64,000 nt of DNA. Source: Watersipora subatra (lineage: Eukaryota > Bryozoa > Gymnolaemata > Cheilostomatida > Watersiporidae). Made by a program: the position numbers and the translations under genes. Numbering within the stretch: position 1 is the stretch's first letter; every line of letters starts with the position of its first letter. Below, piece by piece: positions 36,901-45,200 of this stretch. The stretch spans positions 17,742,150-17,806,149 of the forward strand of contig NC_088709.1 of assembly GCF_963576615.1 (NCBI RefSeq), read 5' to 3'. Below the pieces are notes generated by a model. It ran no database searches. It worked only from the letters and a program-made list of their open reading frames with translations, and was not told the origin of the DNA.

Positions 36901-36992
36901 TTCTCTCCGATGGACCATGTAGCTTTGCTATTACAACCACGGCCGGGTTTCACCTCATTCTCGCCACATTCCTGATTAAAATTTTAATGTAG
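21909..36992 (+). CDS. ENPP-family ectonucleotide pyrophosphatase/phosphodiesterase, copy 2 (complete model)
   Basis: Seven exons (21909-21989, 26940-27096, 28180-28344, 28957-29119, 32287-32545, 33630-33779, 36687-36992) total 1281 nt, giving 426 aa. ENPP4/5 proteins are about 450-480 aa. Order: N-terminal hydrophobic signal (1-27), catalytic domain, short hydrophobic tail. Predicted zinc ligands are D34, D184, H188, D231, H232 and H337; the nucleophile is T70 with N73. The residue after SLDG is Cys36 where copy 1 and many relatives have Phe. All internal exons equal copy 1 in length and phase. The last exon is 15 nt shorter and its tail differs (ends LIKILM), but it is again GPI-signal-like. 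The signal exon is inferred from its phase-0 GTGAGT donor and hydrophobic core, 4.95 kb upstream. A candidate AATAAA lies at 37592-37597. Confidence 0.9.
22016..22425 (+). repeat. Imperfect AGT trinucleotide array
   Basis: Long (TAG)n-type tract starting about 25 bp after the ENPP copy 2 signal exon. It makes artificial poly-Leu/poly-Thr ORFs on the other strand. Confidence 0.95.
22436..22514 (+). ncRNA. Degenerate hammerhead-like motif
   Basis: CTGATGA (22474-22480) is followed by stem II AGCAGA/TCTGTT with a 10-nt loop and then CGAAAC (22504-22509). GGTCTG (22436-22441) can pair with CAGATC (22509-22514) as stem III. The segment between forms its own long hairpin, CATCAGG...CCTGATG. The cleavage position reads GCT rather than GUC, so activity is doubtful. 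It lies about 450 bp from the Penelope remnant. Confidence 0.35.
22965..24209 (-). mobile_element. Penelope-like element remnant (RT palm and GIY-YIG), broken
   Basis: Read on the - strand, 24209-23829 is open and contains FDITIGCVNETERCEFVG and KLYRDDKLGVIRN. These resemble the RT block with the YRDD catalytic motif used by a group of Penelope-like elements. After stops and shifts, translations resume with LWITVEANKMSVNYFDITLD and PIYMNLKSNPPKSITKNLPS (about 23760-23560). Around 23265-23165 comes YIGLTETAFKTTAKHRSH, the GIY-YIG endonuclease block. Multiple stops make it a dead copy. Confidence 0.75.
24212..24417 (+). mobile_element. Second Penelope-like fragment, head-to-head (GIY-YIG C-terminal part)
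   Basis: About 200 bp that are the reverse complement, with scattered differences, of 22965-23165. In the + direction it reads HNETEELPSLSENTHGN, then after a stop WRILEQAIPLTNSSKNCALC, the conserved end of the Penelope GIY-YIG region. It forms an inverted terminal copy to the element at 22965-24209. Confidence 0.7.
24421..24785. mobile_element. GC-richer repeat with AAGCCTGG...CCAGGCTT ends, copy a
   Basis: Starts TTAAAGCCTGGCTCCCATAT and ends ATATGGGAACCAGGCTTAA, so the ends are inverted repeats beside TTAA-like bases. The interior (CCTTCACCTGTACAG, AAATTTGAACAGCGCT) recurs inverted at 40328-40602. Confidence 0.6.
24796..24858 (+). repeat. TACATGTATATA microsatellite
   Basis: Separates the AAGCCTGG element (24421-24785) from the composite repeat (24862-26030). 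Confidence 0.93.
24862..26030 (-). mobile_element. Non-coding composite repeat, copy a
   Basis: The reverse complement matches 50670-52180 over most of its length. Shared blocks: ACTAGAAATT, GTCATACAGCCCACGACCAA, GAAATGCAATATT, TTTTAGAAAATCT and CTATAGACTGGTG. One end abuts a TA/TG microsatellite. A microsatellite edge, no terminal inverted repeat and no clear ORF fit a Helitron/HINE-like or other rolling-circle derivative, but this is only a suggestion. Confidence 0.5.
26940..27096 (+). CDS. ENPP copy 2, catalytic exon with nucleophile
   Basis: Acceptor TTTGTAG, donor GTAATG, 157 nt as in copy 1. Encodes TVLISLDGCRWDYF to LVTG. The zinc Asp and nucleophilic Thr are retained. A Cys replaces the Phe after the Asp-Gly pair. 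Confidence 0.93.
27195..28078. mobile_element. TTAA-flanked inverted-repeat element, copy 2
   Basis: Same family as 8284-9212 (AGGTTGACTTGC...GCAAGTCAACCT, internal CACTTCAGGTTTTACCG and GTCACGTGATGTT). TTAA at 27191-27194; the right duplicate has decayed to TTAT. It is in ENPP copy 2, intron between exons 2 and 3. Confidence 0.75.
28180..28344 (+). CDS. ENPP copy 2, exon 3
   Basis: Acceptor CTGTTGCAG, donor GTGAGT, 165 nt. Encodes LYEEDHGIIANKFWDPVW to FMWIG, nearly identical to copy 1. Intron sequence just upstream also aligns with copy 1. Confidence 0.93.
28380..28405. repeat. 12-bp perfect palindrome
   Basis: AAAATGGTTAGC, TT, GCTAACCATTTT, 36 bp after an ENPP copy 2 exon. Confidence 0.8.
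28957..29119 (+). CDS. ENPP copy 2, exon 4
   Basis: Acceptor ATCACAG, donor GTGAGT, 163 nt. Encodes NQAEYDGQTAS to LYTNQPDHDGH, with the PD and GH zinc ligands kept. Confidence 0.93.
29935..30215 (+). repeat. Two diverged ~150-bp tandem units
   Basis: TTGAATAGGGGTTTGCAGGA + AAACAAAAGGTAACGGAGTT is echoed by TTGAATGGAGATTTTCAAAA + AAACAATAGGTAACGAGTT. In ENPP copy 2 intron. Confidence 0.7.
30280..30323. repeat. Small hairpin ATTTGCCAAAAATACA...
   Basis: ATTTGCCAAAAATACA and TGTATTTTCGGCAAAT form a nearly perfect 16-bp stem with a 12-nt loop. Confidence 0.8.
30325..31490. other. Intron sequence of ENPP copy 2, nothing identified
   Basis: AT-rich. A short triplicated TCTGGGCATGTCTGGGCAAG lies near 31455. 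Confidence 0.5.
31494..31622. mobile_element. Right arm of the 'TTTTATCAG' element, copy c
   Basis: Resembles the right half of the family (TTTTAATCTT, ATCCTGGCAGTTAAATTGCC, then TCTAATAAAATCTACTAA). It lies in ENPP copy 2 intron before exon 5. Confidence 0.5.
32287..32545 (+). CDS. ENPP copy 2, exon 5
   Basis: Acceptor CTACAG, donor GTAGGC, 259 nt. Encodes YGPNSEEVKNRI to PGKLDE, including ASDHGMTD. It is almost identical to copy 1 and is again followed by tandem copies of its 3' end. Confidence 0.94.
32514..32765 (+). repeat. Same 44-bp exon-end array in ENPP copy 2 (about 5 units)
   Basis: Same unit as 9818-10480 but a shorter array. Read-through after the first donor stops almost at once (GTAGGCTAG). 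Confidence 0.93.
32949..33052 (+). repeat. TATATAACGC decamer array
   Basis: About ten units of CTATATAATG / TTATATAACG. Confidence 0.9.
33127..33332 (+). repeat. 66-bp repeat, three copies
   Basis: AGTACACACAGTCTGTATAC + TCCTTATTGTACTAGCTTGT + ACCTCCTTCCTC repeats three times. Since 66 is a multiple of three, it stays open on both strands without being a gene. Confidence 0.93.
33630..33779 (+). CDS. ENPP copy 2, exon 6
   Basis: Acceptor ATTACAG, donor GTTAGT, 150 nt, phase 0 on both sides. Encodes VYTKLKDAEKTETHMKVY to GWLLAK. Confidence 0.93.
33780..35660. other. Intron sequence of ENPP copy 2
   Basis: The start (33780-33930) aligns with copy 1 intron after 11635. The block near 34900-35100 is shared with 21600-21760. 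The rest shows nothing clear. Confidence 0.5.
35665..35870 (-). mobile_element. 5'-truncated LINE 3' end (same family as 55.7-56.1 kb)
   Basis: The - strand aligns with 55965-56160 at high identity, including the C-terminal coding end (HKMWLAQ... region), the stop, the CCGAGTTGG 3'UTR and an AT-repeat tail. Heavy 5' truncation plus a simple-repeat tail is typical of non-LTR retrotransposition. Confidence 0.75.
35933..35978 (-). ncRNA. Minimal hammerhead-ribozyme-like motif
   Basis: The - strand reads GCTGCA, CCGATGA, GGCT, TCAAT, AGCC, GAAA, CAG, TA, CTG, TC, TGTAGC. This gives stem I GCTGCA/TGTAGC (6 bp with one G-U), core CCGATGA (canonical CUGAUGA with U4 changed to C), stem II GGCT/AGCC, core GAAA, and a very short stem III CAG/CTG closing before the GUC cleavage triplet. 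Short stem III is the architecture known from Penelope-like and other retroelement hammerheads. The U4 change may weaken catalysis. Confidence 0.65.
35940..36215 (-). mobile_element. Repeat carrying the hammerhead-like motif
   Basis: Holds CCGATGAGGCTTCAATAGCC on the - strand and internal blocks AGAGTGCTCAAATCACAAAA and AGAGTGCTCAACCAAACCG, running into TCATGCTAC and TA repeats. Probably a short non-autonomous retroelement; extent uncertain. Confidence 0.4.
36195..36480 (+). repeat. TA-rich microsatellite
   Basis: Runs of TATATA and ACTATATACTATA with interspersed TCATGCTA motifs. The same TCATGCTAC sequence is the stem I side of the nearby hammerhead-like motif. Confidence 0.95.
36687..36992 (+). 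CDS. ENPP copy 2, terminal exon
   Basis: Acceptor ATACAG, stop TAG at 36990-36992. Encodes KANHKTSLRGNHGFDN (zinc His) and AMRSVDLYPLLCKLL. It ends in a hydrophobic tail preceded by a small-residue stretch, as in GPI-anchor signals. The tail is the least conserved part between the paralogs. Confidence 0.93.
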   Translation, partial: KANHKTSLRGNHGFDNKNSDMKTTFLARGPDFKCGYKQDAMRSVDLYPLLCKLLDLQTCHASGGDITSTQNLLSDGPCSFAITTTAGFHLILATFLIKILM

Positions 36993-38122
36993 CTTCTTCT
37001 TTGCAAAGGAAACCCTTACAAAAAGTAATGGGCGCATAAATGGAATCTTTTTCAGTTTGTAACCAGTGAGGATGATTTCTTACCATTGTTCTGTGAAACC
37101 TCTCTAAGTTGGTCGCATTTTAAAATAGCTATACTTGTCATAATCTATGAAGATACTCTCTTTGCCATCTAACGATTTCAGTTGTTTTGTAAGGAGTTGT
37201 CTACTCTATGGCGAAATGACAAATCCTAACTGTCTGTAAGCTCTGGAAATTTATTCTGTCATGTTATTTTAGCCAACGTATTTATCAATCAATCAATCAA
37301 TCAAGAACTTGACATTAAAAAAGTGATAACGTTAAAAAAATTGCTTATTTTAATAAGTTGATCTATGATATGGCTAAAAATTAGAAAAAGTGTTTCACGG
37401 AATAATCTGGAAGATATGAGCAAATTATCAATGGACTTCTCTTCTGATCAGTGACTATTTTTCTATAAACAACCCTCCTGCTTTTGTACTTTTTCCTTAT
37501 TTAACGATTGATTTTTGAGCGTTTTGAAAATGCTTGAACTGTGCAACGTTTACTTCGATTTGCTTTTCTGATTTGATTTGTTTGCAGTTTGAATAAATAT
37601 ATCACTGTAATTGCACAAAATCTAATATGAAAGTTCCAATTTACACACTGCTTTCTATTCATTAATCACCTTTTAATTTACGTTGAAAAACAATGCTTTT
37701 GGCAGCTTTTTCAAGCACCTAAAGGGTTTCTATTGCCAACATGGCCAGCCAATGTAATGCAAACAGTGCAAAATTGCTACGAACACTAACAGTGTCTTAG
37801 CGCTAACAGCTTCAGCAGAAAACACCAAAAGCATGGTGTCCATATCGCTGTTTGTCTCATTGAGAGGCACGATCTGTGTACTCGGGTCTTGGATGTGATT
37901 TCAATACTTGAAAGCACATTTGACTCAAAATTTTGAAAGTAATGACTTTATCTTGTTCTAGGCAAAAAGATTTTTCTTTTCATATATTGGACAATTATTT
38001 GTTTCCTGTATAACTACTAACCGTAAAAGCTGCCACCTACATCAATGGTGAACAGTGGGAAAGAACCATAATTACCATAACATCATTAAAAAGCAAGCAA
38101 TACTCGGAAGCTGCAGATTAGC

Positions 38123-39275
38123 CTATAAGGACTTCAGTACAACTTTCTCTCTAGTTCGTATATGCCTCATATTGGAGTGTAACTGGCATTTCAAGAATCC
38201 GTTGACTTTATTCGACAAGTACTTTTGCATAGTCGGAGAGTAAAAGCTGTTAAGAGTTTCTTTTGACAGCTTGGGGCAAAGGCACACCGGTTGTGAGAAT
38301 GGAACAAAACTCTTGTCAACTCGATGAATTTTTGCAGGAACATCGAGTTTCAAAGAGTCTTTTCTGATTGGCCGAGATTGGAAGCTTCCATTCCTAGAAC
38401 TCGATTGATAGTCAACACCCTGGTTTTGATTGAAAACTTCATTCATATTTTTTACTGTTGAAAGGGGCATGGGCGGTTTGTCAACATCTTTTTTAAAATA
38501 TTCCTGCTCATCTGGTATGAGCGTACTAGCCTTTCCTGTTACTTTCCTACTACCTATGACCAAATCATCTTTGTATATCGTTAAACGTTGACGATTGGAA
38601 CGCTTGGAGCTGGGCACACGCTCAGGAGGAACGCTGAGAAGTGTGTCATCTTTCATGTCGTTATGATACTCTTCATCGTCTGATGACAATTCATCGCTGT
38701 CATCCTGTTCTTCACTCGCCATGGCTTTTACTTCAACTACCTCGGGAGTTCGCGCTCTAGCTACTGTCTCACTTTTAGCAGTCATACCAGATGATGTAGT
38801 TGCGGTGCCGACCGAACATTCGGATGGAGTAGAAGATGTATGGCTGCTATCCTCAGCCCTGTATTTATGGGGATTGTAGTCAGTTTCACTGTCAATAAAC
38901 CCCATCCTTTTTAAGAACTTCGGCTGAGAAAATTTTGCTGCTAAATCTTCGTAAGAAAATATTCTATTTTTAGCACCGAGATGAATAAGAGAGGCATTCA
39001 TGGGTCGAACGGTGTTCCAAGACGGTTGAGTTGACTTGCTTTCAATTTTTTCCACAGGAAGTGATTTGCAATTTTCATAGTCTTTGGGGTTAAGCGTTCG
39101 TGTCCTTGACCACTGGTTGTATTCGTACGCTTTTATCATTGTGATTTCTCTAAGTAATTCAGGGTTGTTAATCATCCGCTGACAATAGGTATCGATACGT
39201 TCAACTGCTCCGCTTCTTAGCTTCACATGAGAGTGGCTTGGGTAGAGGTTTTGTAGTATCGCTCCATCTCCTAGC
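38123..39275 (-). CDS. Unrecognised gene, long last exon
   Basis: One open frame of more than 380 codons, ending in a stop at 38125-38123. It is by far the longest non-repetitive ORF in the window. The acceptor TATCCCAG fixes the start. It encodes a low-complexity acidic and Ser-rich middle and a basic C-terminus ending HIRTREKVVLKSL. Confidence 0.85.
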
Positions 39276-42200
39276 CTGGGATACACAAAATCAAATCATA
39301 AGTTCGCGGAGGTTGCTGTGTGCTAATAAAGACAGTTTTATGTCTATTAATTTTATAAGCTTCTTTTGAGCCATATATTACGGGTTTGCAGGAAATTTTC
39401 TCATAGGAAGTTATCTCTCTTATACCTTCTTGGAAGCAACATTGTCTGCATTTACTTTCATGCAAGGGATAATGGCTGCAAATGCCGTAAAACCTCTAAT
39501 TGAACGCCATGGCACTCTATTTTTCAACTATTCCTCTAAGGTGGCATTCAATTAGAGGCATATTCAGAACAGTCAAGAAAAGACCAGCAAACACCAAGTT
39601 AGTTTTTTTGATTGTTTTGGCTGCTGCCTCTTTTCTGTTCAGTTAATGCTATTCCAACCAAGGTAGATGCAGGTATTTGTAGAACAAAATGTATAGCTAA
39701 CCCCACAAGCATTAGTGTTTATTGAACTAAAGTGCCATAATGCTTTACCATTTCAAAAAGTAAAACACCTTACTAAGTCTGTATAGTCAGCTAAGACTTT
39801 TCAATGAATCTTGCGAATACCACAAACCATTACTACAGGCTAAATTGTGTTTTCAACATTGACTTAGTTTTATGAGATGGCACTACGACAATGATTCGAT
39901 TGATCGACATATGGAAACACATTGGTGCTTCAAAAAATAGTAGATGTACTACAAGTTTTTGTGACTGGCCCAAAAATGTTTTGAACCTGGTCGCATCTGT
40001 GTACTCTACTTACGGGAACACGCCGACCAAGCTTGCTAAGGTGTCCATACTGATAGGAATAAAAATTATATTATGCCTAAAACAGAAATTTATGTACATT
40101 GCTAATACTAGTTTATTCTTGGAGATTTGGCTGAGGTTGGCCATTACCAAGTTTCCATACAATTTTACCATAATGACACACCTCCATATGGCGCAGCGAT
40201 GTCATCATGGAAACAGCAGTGTTGCTCTCATTCTGTTGCGATTCAGTGGAGCTGTATGAGAGCAAAAAACTCAATGATGCGGAATTTTGTGCCATGGAAA
40301 TGGTCAGAGGGTGGGATAGGCCGCGTGAGTTCCCATATACGTCGCAAAGCACCGACAACAGCACCACAGGCTATTAGTTCAGCGCTGTTCAAATTTCGCA
40401 AAAGGCCGCAAGCAAAACCTTCCCGAAATGTACTGTACAGGTGAAGGTCACCATTATTGAAACGGCATGGCGAGCGAACATTACATTTGATTACGCGATT
40501 ACGTTTAGCGATGCAGCCTATATGTAAACATATGTCGCCGAGCCTAACGCCGCAAACGTTTTGCTGCCAGAGTCTCACAATCGATATGGGAACCAGGCTT
40601 AGCGACCAACAGCGATGCATTTGTGAATGCGCATAGGTCTAGCTTTCTTGTTTCTTCAAGTGCAGACATATGCCTTGACACAAAGTGTTACCCAACCATT
40701 GCTTTATAATAGTGCCCCATGATAACATGATCTGATTGTCAGCCCAGCATATCACTTCAGAACTTGCGTACCCAGTTGTAGCTACTTTATCTCTGTATGG
40801 AAACTTAGCAAGTTCTAGATAGACACAAAAGCCACTTGTAGGTTGCACACTGACTGTACACTGATATTTTGAGTATGATGAGTTTTTGGTTAGTTGCTAT
40901 GATTTTGTGTGACTGCGTTGACAAAACAACATTACTACATAGAACAACATTACTACATAGAACAACATTACTACATAGAACAACATTACTACATAGAACA
41001 ACATTACTACATAGAACAACATTACTACATAGAACAACATTACTACGTAGAACAACATTACTACGTAGAACAACATTACTACGTAGAACAACATTACTAC
41101 GTAGAACAACATTACTACGTAGAACAACATTACTACGTAGAACAACATTACTACGTAGAACAACATTACTACGTAGAACAACATTACTACGTAGAACAAC
41201 ATTACTACATAGAACAACATTACTACATAGAACGCTGATCAAGAAAAATCTAAACTTGTGCTGTAAATTTTTTAAATTCTGCTCAAACCATTCTAAATAT
41301 AAACTAAACATCCTAATAACAGAATATCCAAAAGGTACCTGATTTTAGCGCATGAACCTGCTGGGTCCCAGGTATATCCACTTTTTTGCATCATTCTGGC
41401 ATTGGCAAGGCGGTCAGCGAGTGACACTGTTGACTGCTCATCTGCGGTAGCCATTCTGTTGTTGTAGAGCGGCCCAGAGTATATGGACACCTGTGTAAGG
41501 TTAGTTGGCAGCATATGAGAAATATCCGGCAGCACAACAAGGTGCTCTGCATAAGGCTATGTAGAGGATAGTTTTAAACTTTCATGAATAATGCTAAGTT
41601 GGCCATTTTTTAATTTCTAGTTTTATCTTAATCAAAAAATCCTAAACAAATTTTTTATTGCTGGCAACCAAATATGCTTTTTTATGACACTGTCATAAAA
41701 AAGACTTTTTTCTCAAAGTATTTAGGATAAAAAAAACTTTGTTTGGGGTACAACTGAGCCATTTTCTAACTTTGGTAACAGAAAAACTTTCGAAAACAAG
41801 TTTTGAAAAGCATATTATTTTATAAACCAAAAGGTAAATAAGAGCAAAACAATTTTTTAAATTTGGTTGTTTTTTTGTTAATGTCACAACGGCATTAGCA
41901 AAATTAGTCATTTCAAACCACCAAAGCTGTCAGACTTTCTGTGAAACGCAACAATCAACTCAAAGCTAACTGTGTTTATACAGACATACTATTACAAGGG
42001 TACAAACTGAATACCTGATTGATTGAAGGAGTCGTCGAGCAATCCACTTGTTCTCGAACGCCGAGTTCTACCTGCTCCTTTGTCGACTGGCAGCTAAAAC
42101 ACGTACAAGAAAGCACATGCATAATTATTGGCCAAGTTATTGTTGTTTGCGTAATGTCCACGTAATGACATGGAGAATGAACTCTCATCGGTTGATGGTA

Positions 42201-45200
42201 ATGCAGACGACTGTGGAGTTGCGAGTTCAATCAATACACTATTGAAGAATGACAAACGATACGCAACTGTGAAGGTGTTCTGAAAATTGATTTTACATAT
42301 TGCAAATCTACAAGCAAATAAAAAGAAGACGTCAGTCGATAAATGTTTGTATATTGCCACTATGTTCATATTTGTCTAAGATAACATAACAAAAGACCTG
42401 ACAGGAATAAATTTACAATCACAGCAAATGATATAGGATGTAAAGCACTGGCTATATAACAATTAGCTAGTGCTAACACAGTGTGTTAGCACTGGTGTGT
42501 TAGCCTGCAGTGCTAACATACTCTGTGTTTACATTCATGACATCATGGGATAAATGTGTTTATGAAATCCTGCAAATTGTCTCACAGACAAAAATTTGAT
42601 ATTGCTATCTATAGATGGTTGATAATAATATCAGCAAATGGCAACATCTTAGGAGTTGACAAACTGTCTATAAAAGTTAATACTTTACATGGCTTCTACG
42701 CTATGTACTGCTGCAGACATCATGTGTTTAGTAAATGTGGTCAATAGCATTGATGCTAGGATTAGCAGATTCATGCTTATTTGAAAAACTTTTGCATTGC
42801 TAGCTTCTTATTGACCAATTGTGTTAGTGCTGTACCCACCTTTTAGCATTTTAAAACTAATTAGTAATAGTTAGCTAGCTTACTTTATACATATTTCTTT
42901 CAACAATTGTTATAAATATTAGTATTCATTATTCCACACATATGACAAACATCATTTGTTTGTCTATTCCGTGACACCAACATACTGCATCCACCATCAT
43001 ATGTTTCAGTTTATAAACTTTCTGTTACAACAACCTTCAATTCACTATCCTGACTCACTAACAATATTATTAGGTTACCAACTTTTAAAAAATTTCTGTT
43101 TAACTCACTTAGTACTTCCTAATTTTTGACTTGTCATAGTTGTTTTTGACTTGTAATGAAAAATGTAATTCCTGTTGATGGCTTATACGAATGCCAGTAA
43201 AAAAGTTATATATATACATAAAATATGATGAAAAATTCATAAAGAAAAATAATTAAAAACTAGTTGTAACGCATAACTAGAAAAACAACTCTGTTTGAAA
43301 TTAAATTATTGCCAATAAAGTACTAATTAAAACAGCTTTGAATTGGTACTTTCATGTAGACAGAACGACTATTATAATAAACTAATAATTCAGTAATGAG
43401 GATTGTGAAGCAAAGGCTACTATAGATTACATGAGTACTAACACATCTGCTTGATGTTTGTTGCTGAATATCTATGTCTTTGAGCCATCTAAATTTGTTA
43501 CTGATGCAAGTCTGTGATCCCTGACAATTATCAACTGTAATTAATCCTGACGATGGCAGACAAAGCTAAGCTTGATGACCCAATATAGCTTTTTCTATTG
43601 CAAAATTCATGACTTATTGGATGCTCTGAGCTTCTAAGAGGTGAATGGAAAACTGAGTCAAGATTGTACTACGGAAATAATTAAAAATAAACCAGAACCT
43701 GTCAAATAGCTTATGGAAAAATTGTGAAAGATTTTGACCAAAAACCAGTAATTAGTCTGCTGAAAAGCATTTTAACCAATTACATTGCTGACTCAAGCAG
43801 CAGGTTATTGTGATTGGCTGCTGTATCTGTATGTACATATGTATGTATGTACAGATGTATATATGTACATATGTATGTACATATATTCGTAAGTTTTTGA
43901 GTATGTACATACATATTTATATACATACATATGTATGACATACACATGTATGTACATACACACACATAGGTAAGCATGTATAAAATTTTATTGGCATTGG
44001 TCCTCATCAAAAAAATGATGTTTTTCATGATATGCTGTACCAAACATACAATGCGGTGACCAGACCTAAGGCTATGGTTTTGATATTGATTTTAAATTTG
44101 CTCAAAGACCAAATATACTTTCTCATGGCAGAACGTTCAGCCTTCTGTTGATGAATATTGCAATGTTGAATAGTAGTGAAGAAAGTGGAAACACCTGCAG
44201 CCTTGTGCCACACACTACACAGTATGCGTATTAAATAAGCTTTGTTTCTTCAACTCCGCCTTCTGGTCACTGACACTGTTGTACAGGTGAGTGCTGATAT
44301 ATACATTAGCAGGCATATTGGATATATCTATTCTTAACTAAAATCAATTTACACTGTTATTATATTTAAGTATATAACGTACATAGATCTTTAGCATTTA
44401 GCCTAATGTAATGCTCAGCAAGGTGTCATTATCTTCTCAAGGGATGTCATAGTCTAATGAGGCCAAGCAAATGCGGCTCTTATACAACCTTTCTAAACCA
44501 TTTCTAGAGTTATGAGACGTTTATGAAAGTTGATATTTTAGAGTTCCGATTTTTCTAAAACTTTCATACTCCGATATGTTAGTGAAAGTCCTAATTAACT
44601 TTTCATAGGACTTGTTAGGTAGAAATGTTAATGTTATTGGTAATAGACTCAGTATATTTAATACTAGTCCATACAGGGTTAATCTACAATTAGTAGGTCT
44701 ATGGCCTAAACTAGCATTAGACTATTAGGACTATACTATGCTAGGACAATCTATAGGCATAGATTGTCCTAGCATAGTATAGTAGTAGTGTAGTCTAGCA
44801 TAGTATAGGACTAGTGTAGTCTAGTATAGTGTAGTGTAGTATAGTCTAGAATAGTTAAGTATATTCTAGTGTAGCCTAGCATAGTCTAGAATAGTCTGTG
44901 TAGTCTAGTGTAATCTAGTATAGTCTAGTGTAGTCTAGTATAGTCTAGTATAATCTAGTGTAGTCTAGTATAGTCTAGTATATTCTAATACAGTCTAGTG
45001 TAGTCTAGTATAGTCTAGCATAGTCTAGTATAGTCTAGTACAGTCTAGTATAGTCTAGTATAGTCTAGTGTAGTCTAGTACAGTTTAGTATAGTCTAGTA
45101 TAGTCTAGCATAGTCTAGTGTAATCTAGTATAATCTAGTATTGTCTAGTATAATGTAGTATAGCCTAGTATAGTCTAATCTCGGTGTATTTACAAGTAAT

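Noticed and set aside
40113..40620. Overlapping ORFs on both strands in the GC-richer stretch
   Set aside because: Mostly inside the AAGCCTGG repeat, which is also found inverted at 24.4 kb; frames are not preserved between copies.
40869..41342. Long ORFs on both strands (repeating TTLLHR, QHYYIE, SNVVLR)
   Set aside because: They are produced by the 18-bp tandem array, open in several frames at once; no gene signature.
41358..41490. Shorter version of the third exon of the - strand gene ending at CAG|GTTCAT
   Set aside because: Leaves phase 1, which would read a stop in the 36-nt exon and does not fit the long last exon.
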